Positions 1 through 7,224 of a stretch of DNA of 22,011 nucleotides are shown in pieces (within the stretch, counting starts at the first letter, position 1; each line of letters begins with the position of its first letter). Source of the DNA: CAYUJH01 sp964394585 (GTDB lineage: Bacteria; Bacteroidota; Bacteroidia; Cytophagales; Flammeovirgaceae); contig CAYMYI010000066.1 in assembly GCA_964394585.1 (NCBI GenBank), positions 1 through 22,011 on the forward strand, read 5' to 3'. The notes under the pieces are model-generated. The model made no database searches, was not told the DNA's origin, and was given only the letters and a program-made list of their open reading frames with translations. Both the position numbers and the translations under genes were made by a program.

Positions 1-324
1 TTACAAGAAGCCGAACAAATGATTACCGCCATGAAAAAAAGCGGCAAAATGCTGCCACGACCCCCCAAAGAAGTTCTGCACCATGCCTTTAAAATGTGTT
101 CGGAAGTACGCTTTTTTGCTGATGAGCGGGTAATACTCATGTACCTTTCCGTAGGTATTGAAACCCACGAATCCTTTCTTAACCATCACTCGGATTACCG
201 TAGAAACCGTAGGGTATGCCGGTTTTGGATCGGGCATTGCCTCTACAATATCTTTCAGAAACCCTTTATCGAGTTTCCAAAGCACTTGCATAATCTGCTC
301 TTCTGCCTTTGTCAATTCTTTCAT
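1..324 (-). CDS. BlaI/MecI/CopY-family winged-helix repressor, short C-terminus
   Basis: Predicted DNA-binding transcriptional repressor of the BlaI/MecI (penicillinase repressor) family, 107 residues. The N-terminal winged helix is intact (about residues 1-75): an opening LTKAEEQIMQVLW helix, then PKPAYPTVSTVIRVMVKKGF as recognition helix and wing, then HEYYPLIS. Family members are usually about 120-126 residues and end in a charged dimerisation helix that follows the protease-cleavage region. Here the sequence resembles the family up to FAAFF (93-97) and then runs HGGNHLFGFL to a stop, without the Glu/Lys-rich tail. The stop codon is at bases 1-3. A one-base change in the A7 run at 35-41 would open another frame towards the left edge, so a frameshift (real or sequencing) is possible. 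In Bacteroidota such genes often sit before an M56 (BlaR1/MecR1-like) peptidase gene, which would lie left of the window. The start ATG lies directly after an AT-rich tandem repeat that may be its operator. Confidence 0.85.
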   Translation of the reverse strand: MKELTKAEEQIMQVLWKLDKGFLKDIVEAMPDPKPAYPTVSTVIRVMVKKGFVGFNTYGKVHEYYPLISKKAYFRTHFKGMVQNFFGGSWQHFAAFFHGGNHLFGFL

Positions 325-335
325 GTGGGCAATCT

Positions 336-375
336 ACAACTATATTTATAATTATACAATTATATTTATAATTAT
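336..375. repeat. Tandem 20-bp AT-rich repeat, likely repressor operator/promoter
   Basis: Two adjacent copies of a 20-base unit, 336-355 and 356-375, differ only at one position (C or T at the fifth base). Each copy contains a TATAATTAT core, and TATAATTATA at 347-356 is a perfect palindrome. The repeat ends about 12 bases upstream of the BlaI-like start codon, the usual position for autoregulated operators in this family. The role as operator is inferred from position and symmetry; classical BlaI/MecI boxes also carry TACA/TGTA half-sites, and TACAA occurs at both unit starts. Confidence 0.5.
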
Positions 376-390
376 GAAGACTATTAATAC

Positions 391-424
391 AAAAAAAGCG
401 ACTGTTCTCTGCAACAGTCGCTTT
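391..424 (-). terminator. Rho-independent terminator of the 52-aa gene
   Basis: Perfect 12-bp inverted repeat, 395-406 with 413-424, and a 6-base loop. Read on the minus strand it is followed by a run of seven T (391-397). It lies 24 bases after the stop codon of the small minus-strand gene and before the BlaI-like gene, so it should separate these two transcripts. Confidence 0.85.
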
Positions 425-448
425 CAAAAGTAGCTGAATGGGTGCTAC

Positions 449-607
449 TTATGCTTCTTGCTTTTCATTACGGAAAGATTCTTTAATCGCTTGTACGTCC
501 ACGTTTTTGATAACCGGTTTTATATTCAAGCGTTGAATATCTTTCACGCGTGCGATGGCACGCATTTTATTTTTCAATTTTTTGCGCTTTAGTGTAGTTC
601 CTGCCAT
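449..607 (-). CDS. Small basic conserved-type protein, 52 residues, unknown function
   Basis: A 52-residue reading frame beginning MAGTTLKRKKLKNKMRAIAR and ending RNEKQEA. The N-terminal half is rich in Lys and Arg, followed by a less basic half with PVIKNVDVQAIKESF. I believe similar short basic proteins are common in Bacteroidota, but I cannot name a family or function with certainty. The basic composition would fit an RNA- or ribosome-associated protein; that is inference only. Support that the gene is real: codon use resembles its neighbours, a TAGCTTTG promoter-like element lies 43 bases upstream, and a strong terminator follows 24 bases after its stop. No Shine-Dalgarno site is visible, as is usual in this phylum. 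It has no membrane segment or signal peptide. Confidence 0.75.
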   Translation of the reverse strand: MAGTTLKRKKLKNKMRAIARVKDIQRLNIKPVIKNVDVQAIKESFRNEKQEA

Positions 608-650
608 GACGAAATTATGTTATAGAAGTCCTGTAATTCAATAAAGGGTG

Positions 651-658
651 CAAAGCTA
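651..658 (-). promoter_or_regulatory. Promoter -7 element (TAnnTTTG type) for the 52-aa gene
   Basis: On the minus strand these bases read TAGCTTTG, an exact match to the Bacteroidota -7 consensus TAnnTTTG. It would give a leader of roughly 35-40 bases before the start codon at 607. I see no well-placed TTG at -33, so this rests on the -7 element and its position alone. Confidence 0.45.
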
Positions 659-730
659 AGAATTCTATCGCATTAATGAAAGCGCAGCACTACTCAATCG
701 ATGCATAATTCTACAATTGTGCTGTAGGGC

Positions 731-1273
731 TTATAGATTTTCAATACTATTTAGTTTTTCTGCAAATAATTTCTTGAACTTATCCACTTTTGGTTTAATC
801 ATCAGTGCGCAGTAGGGCTGCGAAGGGTTTTGGTTAAAATAGTTTTGGTGGTAATTTTCCGCTAAGTAAAACTCGTCCAATGGGCTAATTTCCGTAACGA
901 TTGGGCTGTCAAATGCGCGGGCATCTTCTAGCTTTTGCTTAAATGCTTCTGCTTGCAATTTTTGTTCATCGTTATGGTAGAAAATTGCAGAGCGGTATTG
1001 GGTACCCACATCGTTCCCCTGTCGGTTGAGTGTAGTAGGATCGTGTGTTTGAAAAAACACATCGAGTAGTTCTTCAAACGAAATAACTTCCGGGTCAAAA
1101 TCGATTTGGCAAACTTCGGCATGTCCGGTAGTACCATTGCACACTTCGCGGTAAGCTGGGTTTTTTACATGCCCACCGGTATATCCCGATACTACCTTGT
1201 GTACCCCTTTTAAGTTCTGAAAAATCGCTTCTACACACCAAAAGCAGCCTGCACCAAATGTAGCTTGTTCCAT
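731..1273 (-). CDS. msrA: Peptide methionine sulfoxide reductase MsrA
   Basis: Reduces the S-epimer of methionine sulfoxide, free or in proteins, back to methionine; a cytosolic repair enzyme (no signal peptide visible). The 180-residue length fits the family. The catalytic motif GAGCFWC is at 7-13, with nucleophile Cys10 next to Phe11-Trp12. Further hallmarks are VSGYTGG (28-34), TGHAEV (49-54) with the conserved Glu53, HDPTTLNRQGNDVGTQYRS (77-95) and AENYHQNYF (138-146). Cys155 in the QPYC segment is a candidate resolving cysteine. No MsrB domain is fused and no msrB gene is seen nearby. The gene is divergent from nfi across 104 bases. A weak promoter-like TAGATTTA lies about 30 bases upstream. 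The 52-aa gene follows 123 bases downstream on the same strand. Confidence 0.97.
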   Translation of the reverse strand: MEQATFGAGCFWCVEAIFQNLKGVHKVVSGYTGGHVKNPAYREVCNGTTGHAEVCQIDFDPEVISFEELLDVFFQTHDPTTLNRQGNDVGTQYRSAIFYHNDEQKLQAEAFKQKLEDARAFDSPIVTEISPLDEFYLAENYHQNYFNQNPSQPYCALMIKPKVDKFKKLFAEKLNSIENL

Positions 1274-1377
1274 ATGCTTGAAAGTCTAAATTTTTAGGAT
1301 AAATCTATTTTTTGTCGTAAAAATGTATCCTTCAACATTGCAATCAAAGAGTTTGTTCTCAATCTACCGAAAAGTTT

Positions 1378-2043
1378 ATGCACACTTGGAACCTGACCCC
1401 TCAAGAAGCCATCGCCTTGCAAAAGCAGTTGGCAACTCAAATTGAGATTACCCATTATGCGCCTGTAGTTCGGTATATCGGAGGGGCTGATATTTCGTTT
1501 AACCGGGGGAGCGACGAGGTATTTGCTGGCATCGTAGTACTTGATTTTTCAAGCCTTGCCATTGTAGAACAACGTGTCGTTCGTACCCAGGCAAACTTCC
1601 CGTACATTCCCGGTTTGCTATCGTTTCGAGAACTACCACCCCTGCTCGAGGTGTGGGAACAGCTTACGTTGAAGCCCGATGTGCTCATGCTTGATGGGCA
1701 AGGGCTGGCACACCCCCGCAGGTTTGGGCTTGCTTGCCACATGGGGTTGTGGCTCAACATCCCAACGTTGGGGTGTGCCAAAACGCATTTTATTGGTGAG
1801 TACACTCCGCCTGCTGAAACCCAAGGAAGTTACAGCGAACTAATGGATAGCGGATCGCAATTGGGGTATGTTCTGCGCACCAAAACGCGTGTGAAGCCCG
1901 TTTTTATTTCGCCTGGGCATCGGGTTGCCTTGGAGCAATCGTTGGAGTGGGCATTAGCGGCTACGGGTAAGTACCGCATTCCTGAACCTACGCGGCAGGC
2001 ACATTTGGCGGTAAATGCTGCGCGTAAGGCGTATTATGGCTAA
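1378..2043 (+). CDS. nfi: Endonuclease V (deoxyinosine 3' endonuclease)
   Basis: DNA repair nuclease that recognises deaminated bases, chiefly deoxyinosine, and nicks the second phosphodiester bond 3' of the lesion. The 221-residue protein covers the whole family fold. The metal-binding residues are all present: Asp38 in GGADISF, Glu85 in LLSFRELP, Asp106 in MLDGQG and His112 in AHPRR. The wedge segment PYIPG (75-79, with Tyr76) and the conserved Lys135 in GCAKTHF are also there. The C-terminal GHR and IPEPTRQAH segments match the bacterial enzyme. The start ATG sits after a 104-base divergent intergenic region shared with msrA. The next gene follows after 41 bases on the same strand, so co-transcription is possible although the functions are unrelated. 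Confidence 0.96.
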   Translation: MHTWNLTPQEAIALQKQLATQIEITHYAPVVRYIGGADISFNRGSDEVFAGIVVLDFSSLAIVEQRVVRTQANFPYIPGLLSFRELPPLLEVWEQLTLKPDVLMLDGQGLAHPRRFGLACHMGLWLNIPTLGCAKTHFIGEYTPPAETQGSYSELMDSGSQLGYVLRTKTRVKPVFISPGHRVALEQSLEWALAATGKYRIPEPTRQAHLAVNAARKAYYG

Positions 2044-2084
2044 TTTTGTACTACCACACGTTATTGAACTAAAACAATTGTTGT

Positions 2085-3389
2085 ATGATGCGATTTTCTC
2101 GTGCGTTTCTATGCGTTTGGGGAGTATGGATGTTTTCCGAGGCATATGCTCAAGAAGAAGAACTTACCTTTTACCAAGATATTGCTCCCATCATCCACGA
2201 AAACTGTACACCCTGCCACTCGCCTAATGGTCCGGGACCTTTCAATCTTATCACCTACGACGACGTCGCTCGGCGAGGGGAGTTTGTAGCTTTTGTAACC
2301 GAGGTTCGCTACATGCCGCCTTGGTTTGCCGACCCCTCATTTCAGACCTATAAAAATGAGCGGATCCTCTCCGAAGCCGATATTGAGGCTATCCGGCAAT
2401 GGTATCAGCAAGGCATGAAAGAAGGTAAGCCCAACCGGAAGCACAAGCAACAAGCCGAAAAAGCGGTAGAAGAATTTCCAATTTTAGGACGTAAGCCCGA
2501 TGTGGTTCTGAAAATGAACGAGCCGTTTCAGATACCCGATAATAATGCAGATGAATTTCGTTTTTTCAATGTGCCTACCCAGCTTACAGAAGATGTATAT
2601 TTAGAGGCAATCGAGTTCATCCCAGGTAATAAACGCTTGGTGCATCACAGCCGTGTGATGGTGGACACTACCAATTTAATGCGGGGGATTGACGGTCTAT
2701 CCGAAACAGATCCTAAAGCGTATGCGTATCAGAAAATTCCGTTGGTCGATGAGTTTTTGTATGGATGGGTTCCGGGAAATTTACCAATCAAATACCCTGA
2801 AGGTACTGGAAAAAAACTCTACAAAGACACCGACTTGATATTGAACATCCATTATTCGCCCTCTTCGGTAGAAGCCCTCGACCAATCGGAAGTCCATTTG
2901 TACTTTGCCAAAACGCCGGTAACGCGCGATGTGAAAACCCTTACACTCACCGAAAACGATATTACGAACCAGCCCTTTGTGTTGCCTGCCAATACCAAAC
3001 CTAGGTTTTACATGTCTTCAGGAGCATTGCCCGAGGCGATGTCGCTTATTTCGGTAATGCCCCACATGCATGTGCTTGGGAAAACCTTTAAAGCCTTTGC
3101 CGTTACCCCCGAGGGGAACGTAGTGAACTTGATTAAAATAGACGAATGGGATTTTAATTGGCAAACTACGTATCAGTTTAAATCATTATTACACCTGCCT
3201 AAGGGGAGCGTCATTATCGCCGAGGCAACATACGATAATACCCGCGATAACCCACAAAACCCCAACGTACCCCCGAAAGATGTAACCTACGGGTGGAATA
3301 CTTCGGACGAGATGATGAATTTAGTCCTCTATTATGTACCCTATCAGCAAGGCGATGAACAGCGAATCCTATACTCAAAACAAGAGTAA
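2085..3389 (+). CDS. Secreted cytochrome c / copper type II monooxygenase-like fusion
   Basis: A 434-residue exported protein. Residues 1-22 form a signal peptide with a likely cleavage after AYA. Residues about 25-115 are a c-type cytochrome domain with CTPCH haem-binding motif at 41-45 and a candidate axial Met77 in MPPW. Residues about 130-430 resemble the two-lobed peptidylglycine alpha-hydroxylating/dopamine beta-monooxygenase (PHM/DBH-like) fold. The full copper ligand set can be proposed: His187, His188 and His256 for the first copper; His327, His329 and Met410 (in SDEMMN) for the second. In the known eukaryotic enzymes, ascorbate supplies electrons; here the attached haem domain could do this, which is inference. 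The substrate is unknown. Two adjacent ATG codons (2085, 2088) could serve as start; both preserve the signal peptide. Acts in the periplasm or outside the cell. It lies 41 bases after nfi and 130 bases before the wecA-like gene. Confidence 0.88.
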   Translation: MMRFSRAFLCVWGVWMFSEAYAQEEELTFYQDIAPIIHENCTPCHSPNGPGPFNLITYDDVARRGEFVAFVTEVRYMPPWFADPSFQTYKNERILSEADIEAIRQWYQQGMKEGKPNRKHKQQAEKAVEEFPILGRKPDVVLKMNEPFQIPDNNADEFRFFNVPTQLTEDVYLEAIEFIPGNKRLVHHSRVMVDTTNLMRGIDGLSETDPKAYAYQKIPLVDEFLYGWVPGNLPIKYPEGTGKKLYKDTDLILNIHYSPSSVEALDQSEVHLYFAKTPVTRDVKTLTLTENDITNQPFVLPANTKPRFYMSSGALPEAMSLISVMPHMHVLGKTFKAFAVTPEGNVVNLIKIDEWDFNWQTTYQFKSLLHLPKGSVIIAEATYDNTRDNPQNPNVPPKDVTYGWNTSDEMMNLVLYYVPYQQGDEQRILYSKQE

Positions 3390-3398
3390 TTTGGTAGT

Positions 3399-3489
3399 TT
3401 GGCATGAATAATGACATAAAGAGGATATTGAAAATTGTTCAAACTCTTATCCTTCCTTTGTACACAAAGTAAGGCTCTAATCATGCCAA
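3399..3489. repeat. Nested inverted repeats between the copper-enzyme gene and wecA-like gene
   Basis: A 9-base perfect inverted repeat (TTGGCATGA at 3399-3407, TCATGCCAA at 3481-3489) encloses 73 bases. Inside it, 3451-3474 forms a 24-bp imperfect palindrome centred on CTTTGT-AC-ACAAAG, with 10 of 12 positions paired. No long T run follows, so it is not a standard terminator. It may be a terminator-like fold for the upstream gene or an operator for the downstream gene; the sequence does not decide. Confidence 0.4.
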
Positions 3490-3519
3490 GAGAGTAGGCA
3501 GTCATTTAAATTGATAGTA

Positions 3520-4596
3520 ATGAAAGAAGCATTTACGCCTGAAGTTATCATTCCCCTTGCTATACTCACCTCTTTTTTACTCAGTTATTTTTCTTTCCCT
3601 TACCTTATTCGATTTGGGCATCAGCGGGCATTCCTCGATTACCCCGGTCTTCGGAAAGTACATCAAGATGCCGTGCCTACTTTAGGGGGCATCGGGATTT
3701 TTTTTGGCGTTTTTATCTCTGGCTTTACTTTTTTGCCCTACACCCCTCCGGTAATTATTGCGTTTTTGGCAACCGTATTTTTATTCGCTTGTGGTGTGTA
3801 CGATGACCTGCGTGGAATCAATGCCCCTCGCAAATTTTTATTGCAAGTAGCGGCGGCAGCATTGGTGGTGAGTTTCGGAATTCGCATCGAATCGTTTCAT
3901 GGCCTATTCGGTATTTACGAGCTTGCCTTACCGGTTCAATATGTTTTCACCATTTTCGTAGTCGTCGGGATTACCAATGCAGTTAACTTAATTGATGGCT
4001 TAGACGGCCTCGCCGGTGGAATCGCCCTTATAAATAGTTTGCTCTTAGGCGCTTTTCTTTTTCTTTTCGAAGATTACTATTTCAGTTTACTATCGTTCTC
4101 TCTTGCCGCTAGTCTATGCGCTTTTCTCTTTTTTAATTTTAATCCTGCCAAAATTTTTATGGGCGATACAGGCTCACTTCCTGTAGGGTTTCTATTAGCT
4201 ATTTTGGGGATCCGCTACTTACAGATTGATTCGCAAGCAGCCATTCCCGTATTGGGGCTAAATCCGCTCATGATTGTCATGGGGCTGTTTTTAGTACCAG
4301 TTACCGATACCCTCCGTGTAATGGCAGAGCGTATGGTGCAGAAACGCTCTCCGTTTTCTGCCGACCAGAATCACATCCATCATAAGATTATGCAAATGGG
4401 CTTTAGCCACCGCAATACTGTACTGATTTTATATGGTTTCCATTTAACAATTATTACGGTGGCCTACTTTGAAAACCTGTATTTTAAAGAGCAAGGAGAG
4501 TTAACTGCGCATTCTCTGATTTTAACCGTGAGTGTAGTGGTATTGCTGCAATTTTTTCAGCGCCCGAAAGCACGCAAACAGGCGGCTTCCTCTTGA
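3520..4596 (+). CDS. WecA/TagO-type undecaprenyl-phosphate N-acetylhexosamine-1-phosphate transferase
   Basis: Polytopic membrane enzyme of the MraY/WecA family that transfers a sugar-1-phosphate (typically GlcNAc-1-P from UDP-GlcNAc) to undecaprenyl phosphate, the first step in making cell-surface polysaccharides. At 358 residues it is of usual size, with about ten or eleven hydrophobic segments. Family motifs in order: VPTLGGIGIFFG (52-63), the Asp pair YDD (Asp95-Asp96), NAVNLIDGLDGLAGG (153-167), the NFNP segment with FMGDTGS (206-219, Asp216), and the WecA-type HIHH (285-288). The HIHH motif favours WecA/TagO over MraY. The ATG at 3520 is chosen; an in-frame TTG at 3511 would add only three residues. 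recG follows after 46 bases on the same strand. The exact sugar cannot be read from the sequence. Confidence 0.93.
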   Translation: MKEAFTPEVIIPLAILTSFLLSYFSFPYLIRFGHQRAFLDYPGLRKVHQDAVPTLGGIGIFFGVFISGFTFLPYTPPVIIAFLATVFLFACGVYDDLRGINAPRKFLLQVAAAALVVSFGIRIESFHGLFGIYELALPVQYVFTIFVVVGITNAVNLIDGLDGLAGGIALINSLLLGAFLFLFEDYYFSLLSFSLAASLCAFLFFNFNPAKIFMGDTGSLPVGFLLAILGIRYLQIDSQAAIPVLGLNPLMIVMGLFLVPVTDTLRVMAERMVQKRSPFSADQNHIHHKIMQMGFSHRNTVLILYGFHLTIITVAYFENLYFKEQGELTAHSLILTVSVVVLLQFFQRPKARKQAASS

Positions 4597-4642
4597 TTTT
4601 CGCTTGTGCTGAATAAGCTGTAATTTCGAGGTAAAAACTACC

Positions 4643-6736
4643 TTGGGATTTCTCGAAACTAAAATTGAATACTTAAAGGGCATAGGACCTAAAAAAGCTG
4701 AGCTGCTCAATAAAGAGCTTGGGGTTTTTACCTTTGAAGATTTCCTCCATCATTTCCCATTCCGTTACGAAGACCGTTCTGTTTTTTATCAGGTTGCCTC
4801 ATTGAGCGAACAGCTTCCGTATGTTCAAATCAAGGGCATGGTAAGCCGTATGGAAACCATTGGCGAAGGACGCAAAAAACGGCTTCAGGTCTATTTTTCC
4901 GATGCCACAGGCACAATCACCTTAGTATGGTTCAAAGGGTTGCAATGGGTAGAAAAAAAATTGAAAGTAGGGGAGTGGTATGTGGTATTTGGGAAACCTA
5001 TTCGATTTGGTAGGCAGTATAGCATTGCACATCCTGAGTTTGAGCCATTGCAAGCGCATCAGCCTCCGAACACTGGTCTGATGCCCATTTATCCTACTAC
5101 AGAAAAAATGAAGGCGGGCTACTTGGAAAGTAAAGCGCTGAGCAAACTCATGAGAGTGCTACTCGACCAAGCCCTAGCACACATTGAAGAAACGCTGCCC
5201 ACTTCGTTACTAGAGCGTTATCGGTTTATGGGGCGCTCCGAAGCGGTGTATTATGCCCATTTCCCGCCCGATGCACAAACGCTTGCCAAAGCTCAAGCCC
5301 GCTTGAAGTTCGAAGAGTTATTTTTCATTCAGTTGCGCTTACACTCGCTAAAAAGCAGCCGTAAAGTAGAGTTTCCCGGGCAGGTTTTTGCAAAAATCCC
5401 TACACTAAACACTTTTTATAAGGAATATCTGCCTTTCGATTTAACCAATGCACAAAAACGAGTAGTACGCGAAATTTTCGCCGATGTAAAGTCAGGGAAA
5501 CAAATGAATCGGCTATTACAAGGCGATGTGGGGAGTGGTAAAACCATTGTGGCATTCATTTGTATGCTGATGGCGATTGACAGCGAAGCCCAAGCCTGTA
5601 TGATGGCACCCACCGAGATTTTGGCAACACAGCACTACCACGGGTTGAAAGAATTTGCCGATCGTATTGGTGTTCGCATTGCATTGCTCACTGGTTCTAC
5701 CAAGAAAAGCCTGCGTAGGCAAATTGATGAAACCTTGCGCGAGGGGTCACTGCATATTATTGTAGGAACGCACGCGCTTATTGAAGATACCGTCGATTTT
5801 AAAAATTTAGGGCTATGTATAATCGATGAGCAGCATCGCTTTGGTGTAGCCCAACGCGCCAAGCTATGGCAAAAAACCAGCAAAGCGTATCCGCAAATTT
5901 TAGTGATGACTGCCACGCCCATTCCGCGAACGCTTGCTATGACCCTCTACGGCGACTTAGATGTTTCGGTCATTGATGAACTGCCTCCCGGGCGCAAACC
6001 GGTAAAAACCATTCACTATTACGAACAAAACCGCTTACGTGTCTTCGGTTTTTTAAAAGAACAAATGGAGCTGGGAAGGCAGGTGTACATCGTTTATCCG
6101 TTGATTGAAGAATCGGAAAAGCTAGACTATAACAACCTGATGGATGGATATGAGAGCATTTGCCGGGCGTTCCCCAAAGTACCGGTGAGCATTGTGCATG
6201 GCCGTATGAAACCTGCTGATAAAGATTTTGAAATGAACCGCTTTGTAAAAGGCGAAACTAAAATAATGGTAGCCACTACCGTAATCGAAGTGGGGGTAAA
6301 CGTGCCCAACGCTTCGGTGATGGTGATTGAGAATGCTGAAAAATTTGGTCTTTCGCAGTTGCATCAGTTGCGGGGCAGGGTCGGGCGAGGCGCCGAGCAA
6401 TCGTATTGTATTTTAATGAGCAGCTTTAAGCTAAGCAAAGAAGCAAAATTTCGGCTCGAAACCATGGTGCGTACTACCGATGGGTTTGAAATTGCAGACG
6501 CTGACCTTAAACTGCGTGGCCCGGGCGATATTGAAGGTACACAACAAAGCGGCATCCTCGATTTAAAATTTGCCGACCTCGCCAAAGATGCCAACGTACT
6601 GCAAGAAGCCAAACAACGTGCAGCAGAGATCATCGATAAAGATCCTACGCTTTCCCTTCCTGAACACCGCACGCTGTTAGCGCAGGTACGGAAAATCCGG
6701 AAAGCAAAAGGCTTAAGTTGGGGGCGCATCAGTTGA
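4643..6736 (+). CDS. recG: ATP-dependent DNA helicase RecG
   Basis: Double-stranded DNA translocase that regresses stalled replication forks and acts on branched recombination intermediates. The 697-residue protein has the full architecture: N-terminal wedge/OB-fold domain (about 1-160, beginning FLETKIEYLKGIGPKKAELL), then two helicase lobes and the RecG C-terminal part. Helicase motifs: GDVGSGKT Walker A (294-301), DEQH (395-398), TATPIPRTLA (423-432), ATTVIEVGVNVP (544-555) and QLRGRVGRG (575-583), followed by the RecG-specific LRGPGDIEGTQQSG region. The start is a TTG: the upstream in-frame stop is at 4610 and no ATG or GTG start lies between it and the first conserved residues; alignment of FLET-IEYLKG with family N-termini places the start here. 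The gene follows the wecA-like gene by 46 bases and may share its transcript. Confidence 0.97.
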   Translation: MGFLETKIEYLKGIGPKKAELLNKELGVFTFEDFLHHFPFRYEDRSVFYQVASLSEQLPYVQIKGMVSRMETIGEGRKKRLQVYFSDATGTITLVWFKGLQWVEKKLKVGEWYVVFGKPIRFGRQYSIAHPEFEPLQAHQPPNTGLMPIYPTTEKMKAGYLESKALSKLMRVLLDQALAHIEETLPTSLLERYRFMGRSEAVYYAHFPPDAQTLAKAQARLKFEELFFIQLRLHSLKSSRKVEFPGQVFAKIPTLNTFYKEYLPFDLTNAQKRVVREIFADVKSGKQMNRLLQGDVGSGKTIVAFICMLMAIDSEAQACMMAPTEILATQHYHGLKEFADRIGVRIALLTGSTKKSLRRQIDETLREGSLHIIVGTHALIEDTVDFKNLGLCIIDEQHRFGVAQRAKLWQKTSKAYPQILVMTATPIPRTLAMTLYGDLDVSVIDELPPGRKPVKTIHYYEQNRLRVFGFLKEQMELGRQVYIVYPLIEESEKLDYNNLMDGYESICRAFPKVPVSIVHGRMKPADKDFEMNRFVKGETKIMVATTVIEVGVNVPNASVMVIENAEKFGLSQLHQLRGRVGRGAEQSYCILMSSFKLSKEAKFRLETMVRTTDGFEIADADLKLRGPGDIEGTQQSGILDLKFADLAKDANVLQEAKQRAAEIIDKDPTLSLPEHRTLLAQVRKIRKAKGLSWGRIS

Positions 6737-6796
6737 GCATCGTAGCGCAGAGCAAAAGCCAAAATGCTACCCCTTCGGCGAAAAATGCCTACACCT

Positions 6797-6841
6797 GATA
6801 ACAAATGAAAAAATGCGTGATCACATTTAGTTTTTGTTACC
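6797..6841. terminator. Imperfect stem-loop after recG, possible terminator
   Basis: Left arm GATAACAAA (6797-6805) pairs with TTTGTTACC (6833-6841) at 8 of 9 Watson-Crick positions, the ninth being a G-T/A-C mismatch depending on strand. The inner part contains the perfect palindrome GTGATCAC (6817-6824) flanked by AAAT/ATTT. It starts 60 bases after the recG stop. There is no strong T tract beyond the stem, so termination is only a possibility. Confidence 0.3.
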
Positions 6842-6921
6842 AAAAAATAAAAAGTTATCACGATACAAAATGGGAACTTGCCCTCAGAAGCTGTATGAAC
6901 TGATTTTTGGTTGAATAAGTG

Positions 6922-6946
6922 CATTTGCACAATGTTTTTGCAAATG
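6922..6946. repeat. Inverted repeat with 8-bp perfect arms
   Basis: CATTTGCA (6922-6929) and TGCAAATG (6939-6946) form a perfect 8-bp stem with a 9-base loop. An eight-base T run follows about 15 bases later at 6964-6971. It may contribute to termination of recG transcription, but the spacing is too large for a classical rho-independent terminator. Confidence 0.3.
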
Positions 6947-6995
6947 GGGACTTGCTTGGCCAGCTTTTTTTCTTTCCAAAAATCTATCTCTATAT

Positions 6996-7003
6996 TAACT
7001 TTG
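6996..7003 (+). promoter_or_regulatory. Promoter -7 element (TAnnTTTG) candidate for the giant gene
   Basis: TAACTTTG matches the Bacteroidota -7 consensus exactly. Transcription from here would give a leader of about 270 bases before the ATG at 7281, containing the 7197-7224 hairpin. No suitable TTG is seen at -33, so the assignment is tentative. Confidence 0.35.
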
Positions 7004-7196
7004 AGTTGAAGAAGTAACATCCAATTATGTAATTTCGTTGGATAACCTACAAGATTACATTTAAACCAACAGCACTGAATATAAGAAGGCTGTTTATATC
7101 ATTCCTCTTTGTGAACTACAGACTCTTAACTACCCCAAAGCAATACAAGAGCAAATGCTTTCACTATCATTGTTTACTTATTTGTTTTATACGATA

Positions 7197-7224
7197 ACTA
7201 TTTCAAAGAAGCAGTTGAAATAGT
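7197..7224 (+). repeat. Perfect 10-bp stem-loop in the leader of the giant gene
   Basis: ACTATTTCAA (7197-7206) and TTGAAATAGT (7215-7224) form a perfect 10-bp stem with an 8-base loop, ending 56 bases before the start codon. No T run follows, so it is more likely an operator or an mRNA structure than a terminator. Confidence 0.45.

Noticed and set aside
3511..3519. TTG at 3511 as start of the wecA-like gene
   Set aside because: It adds only three residues and an ATG follows in frame at 3520.
6364..7020. Minus-strand open frame of 218 codons after and across the end of recG
   Set aside because: Its last two thirds are antisense to conserved recG codons and the rest shows no domain or plausible start context.
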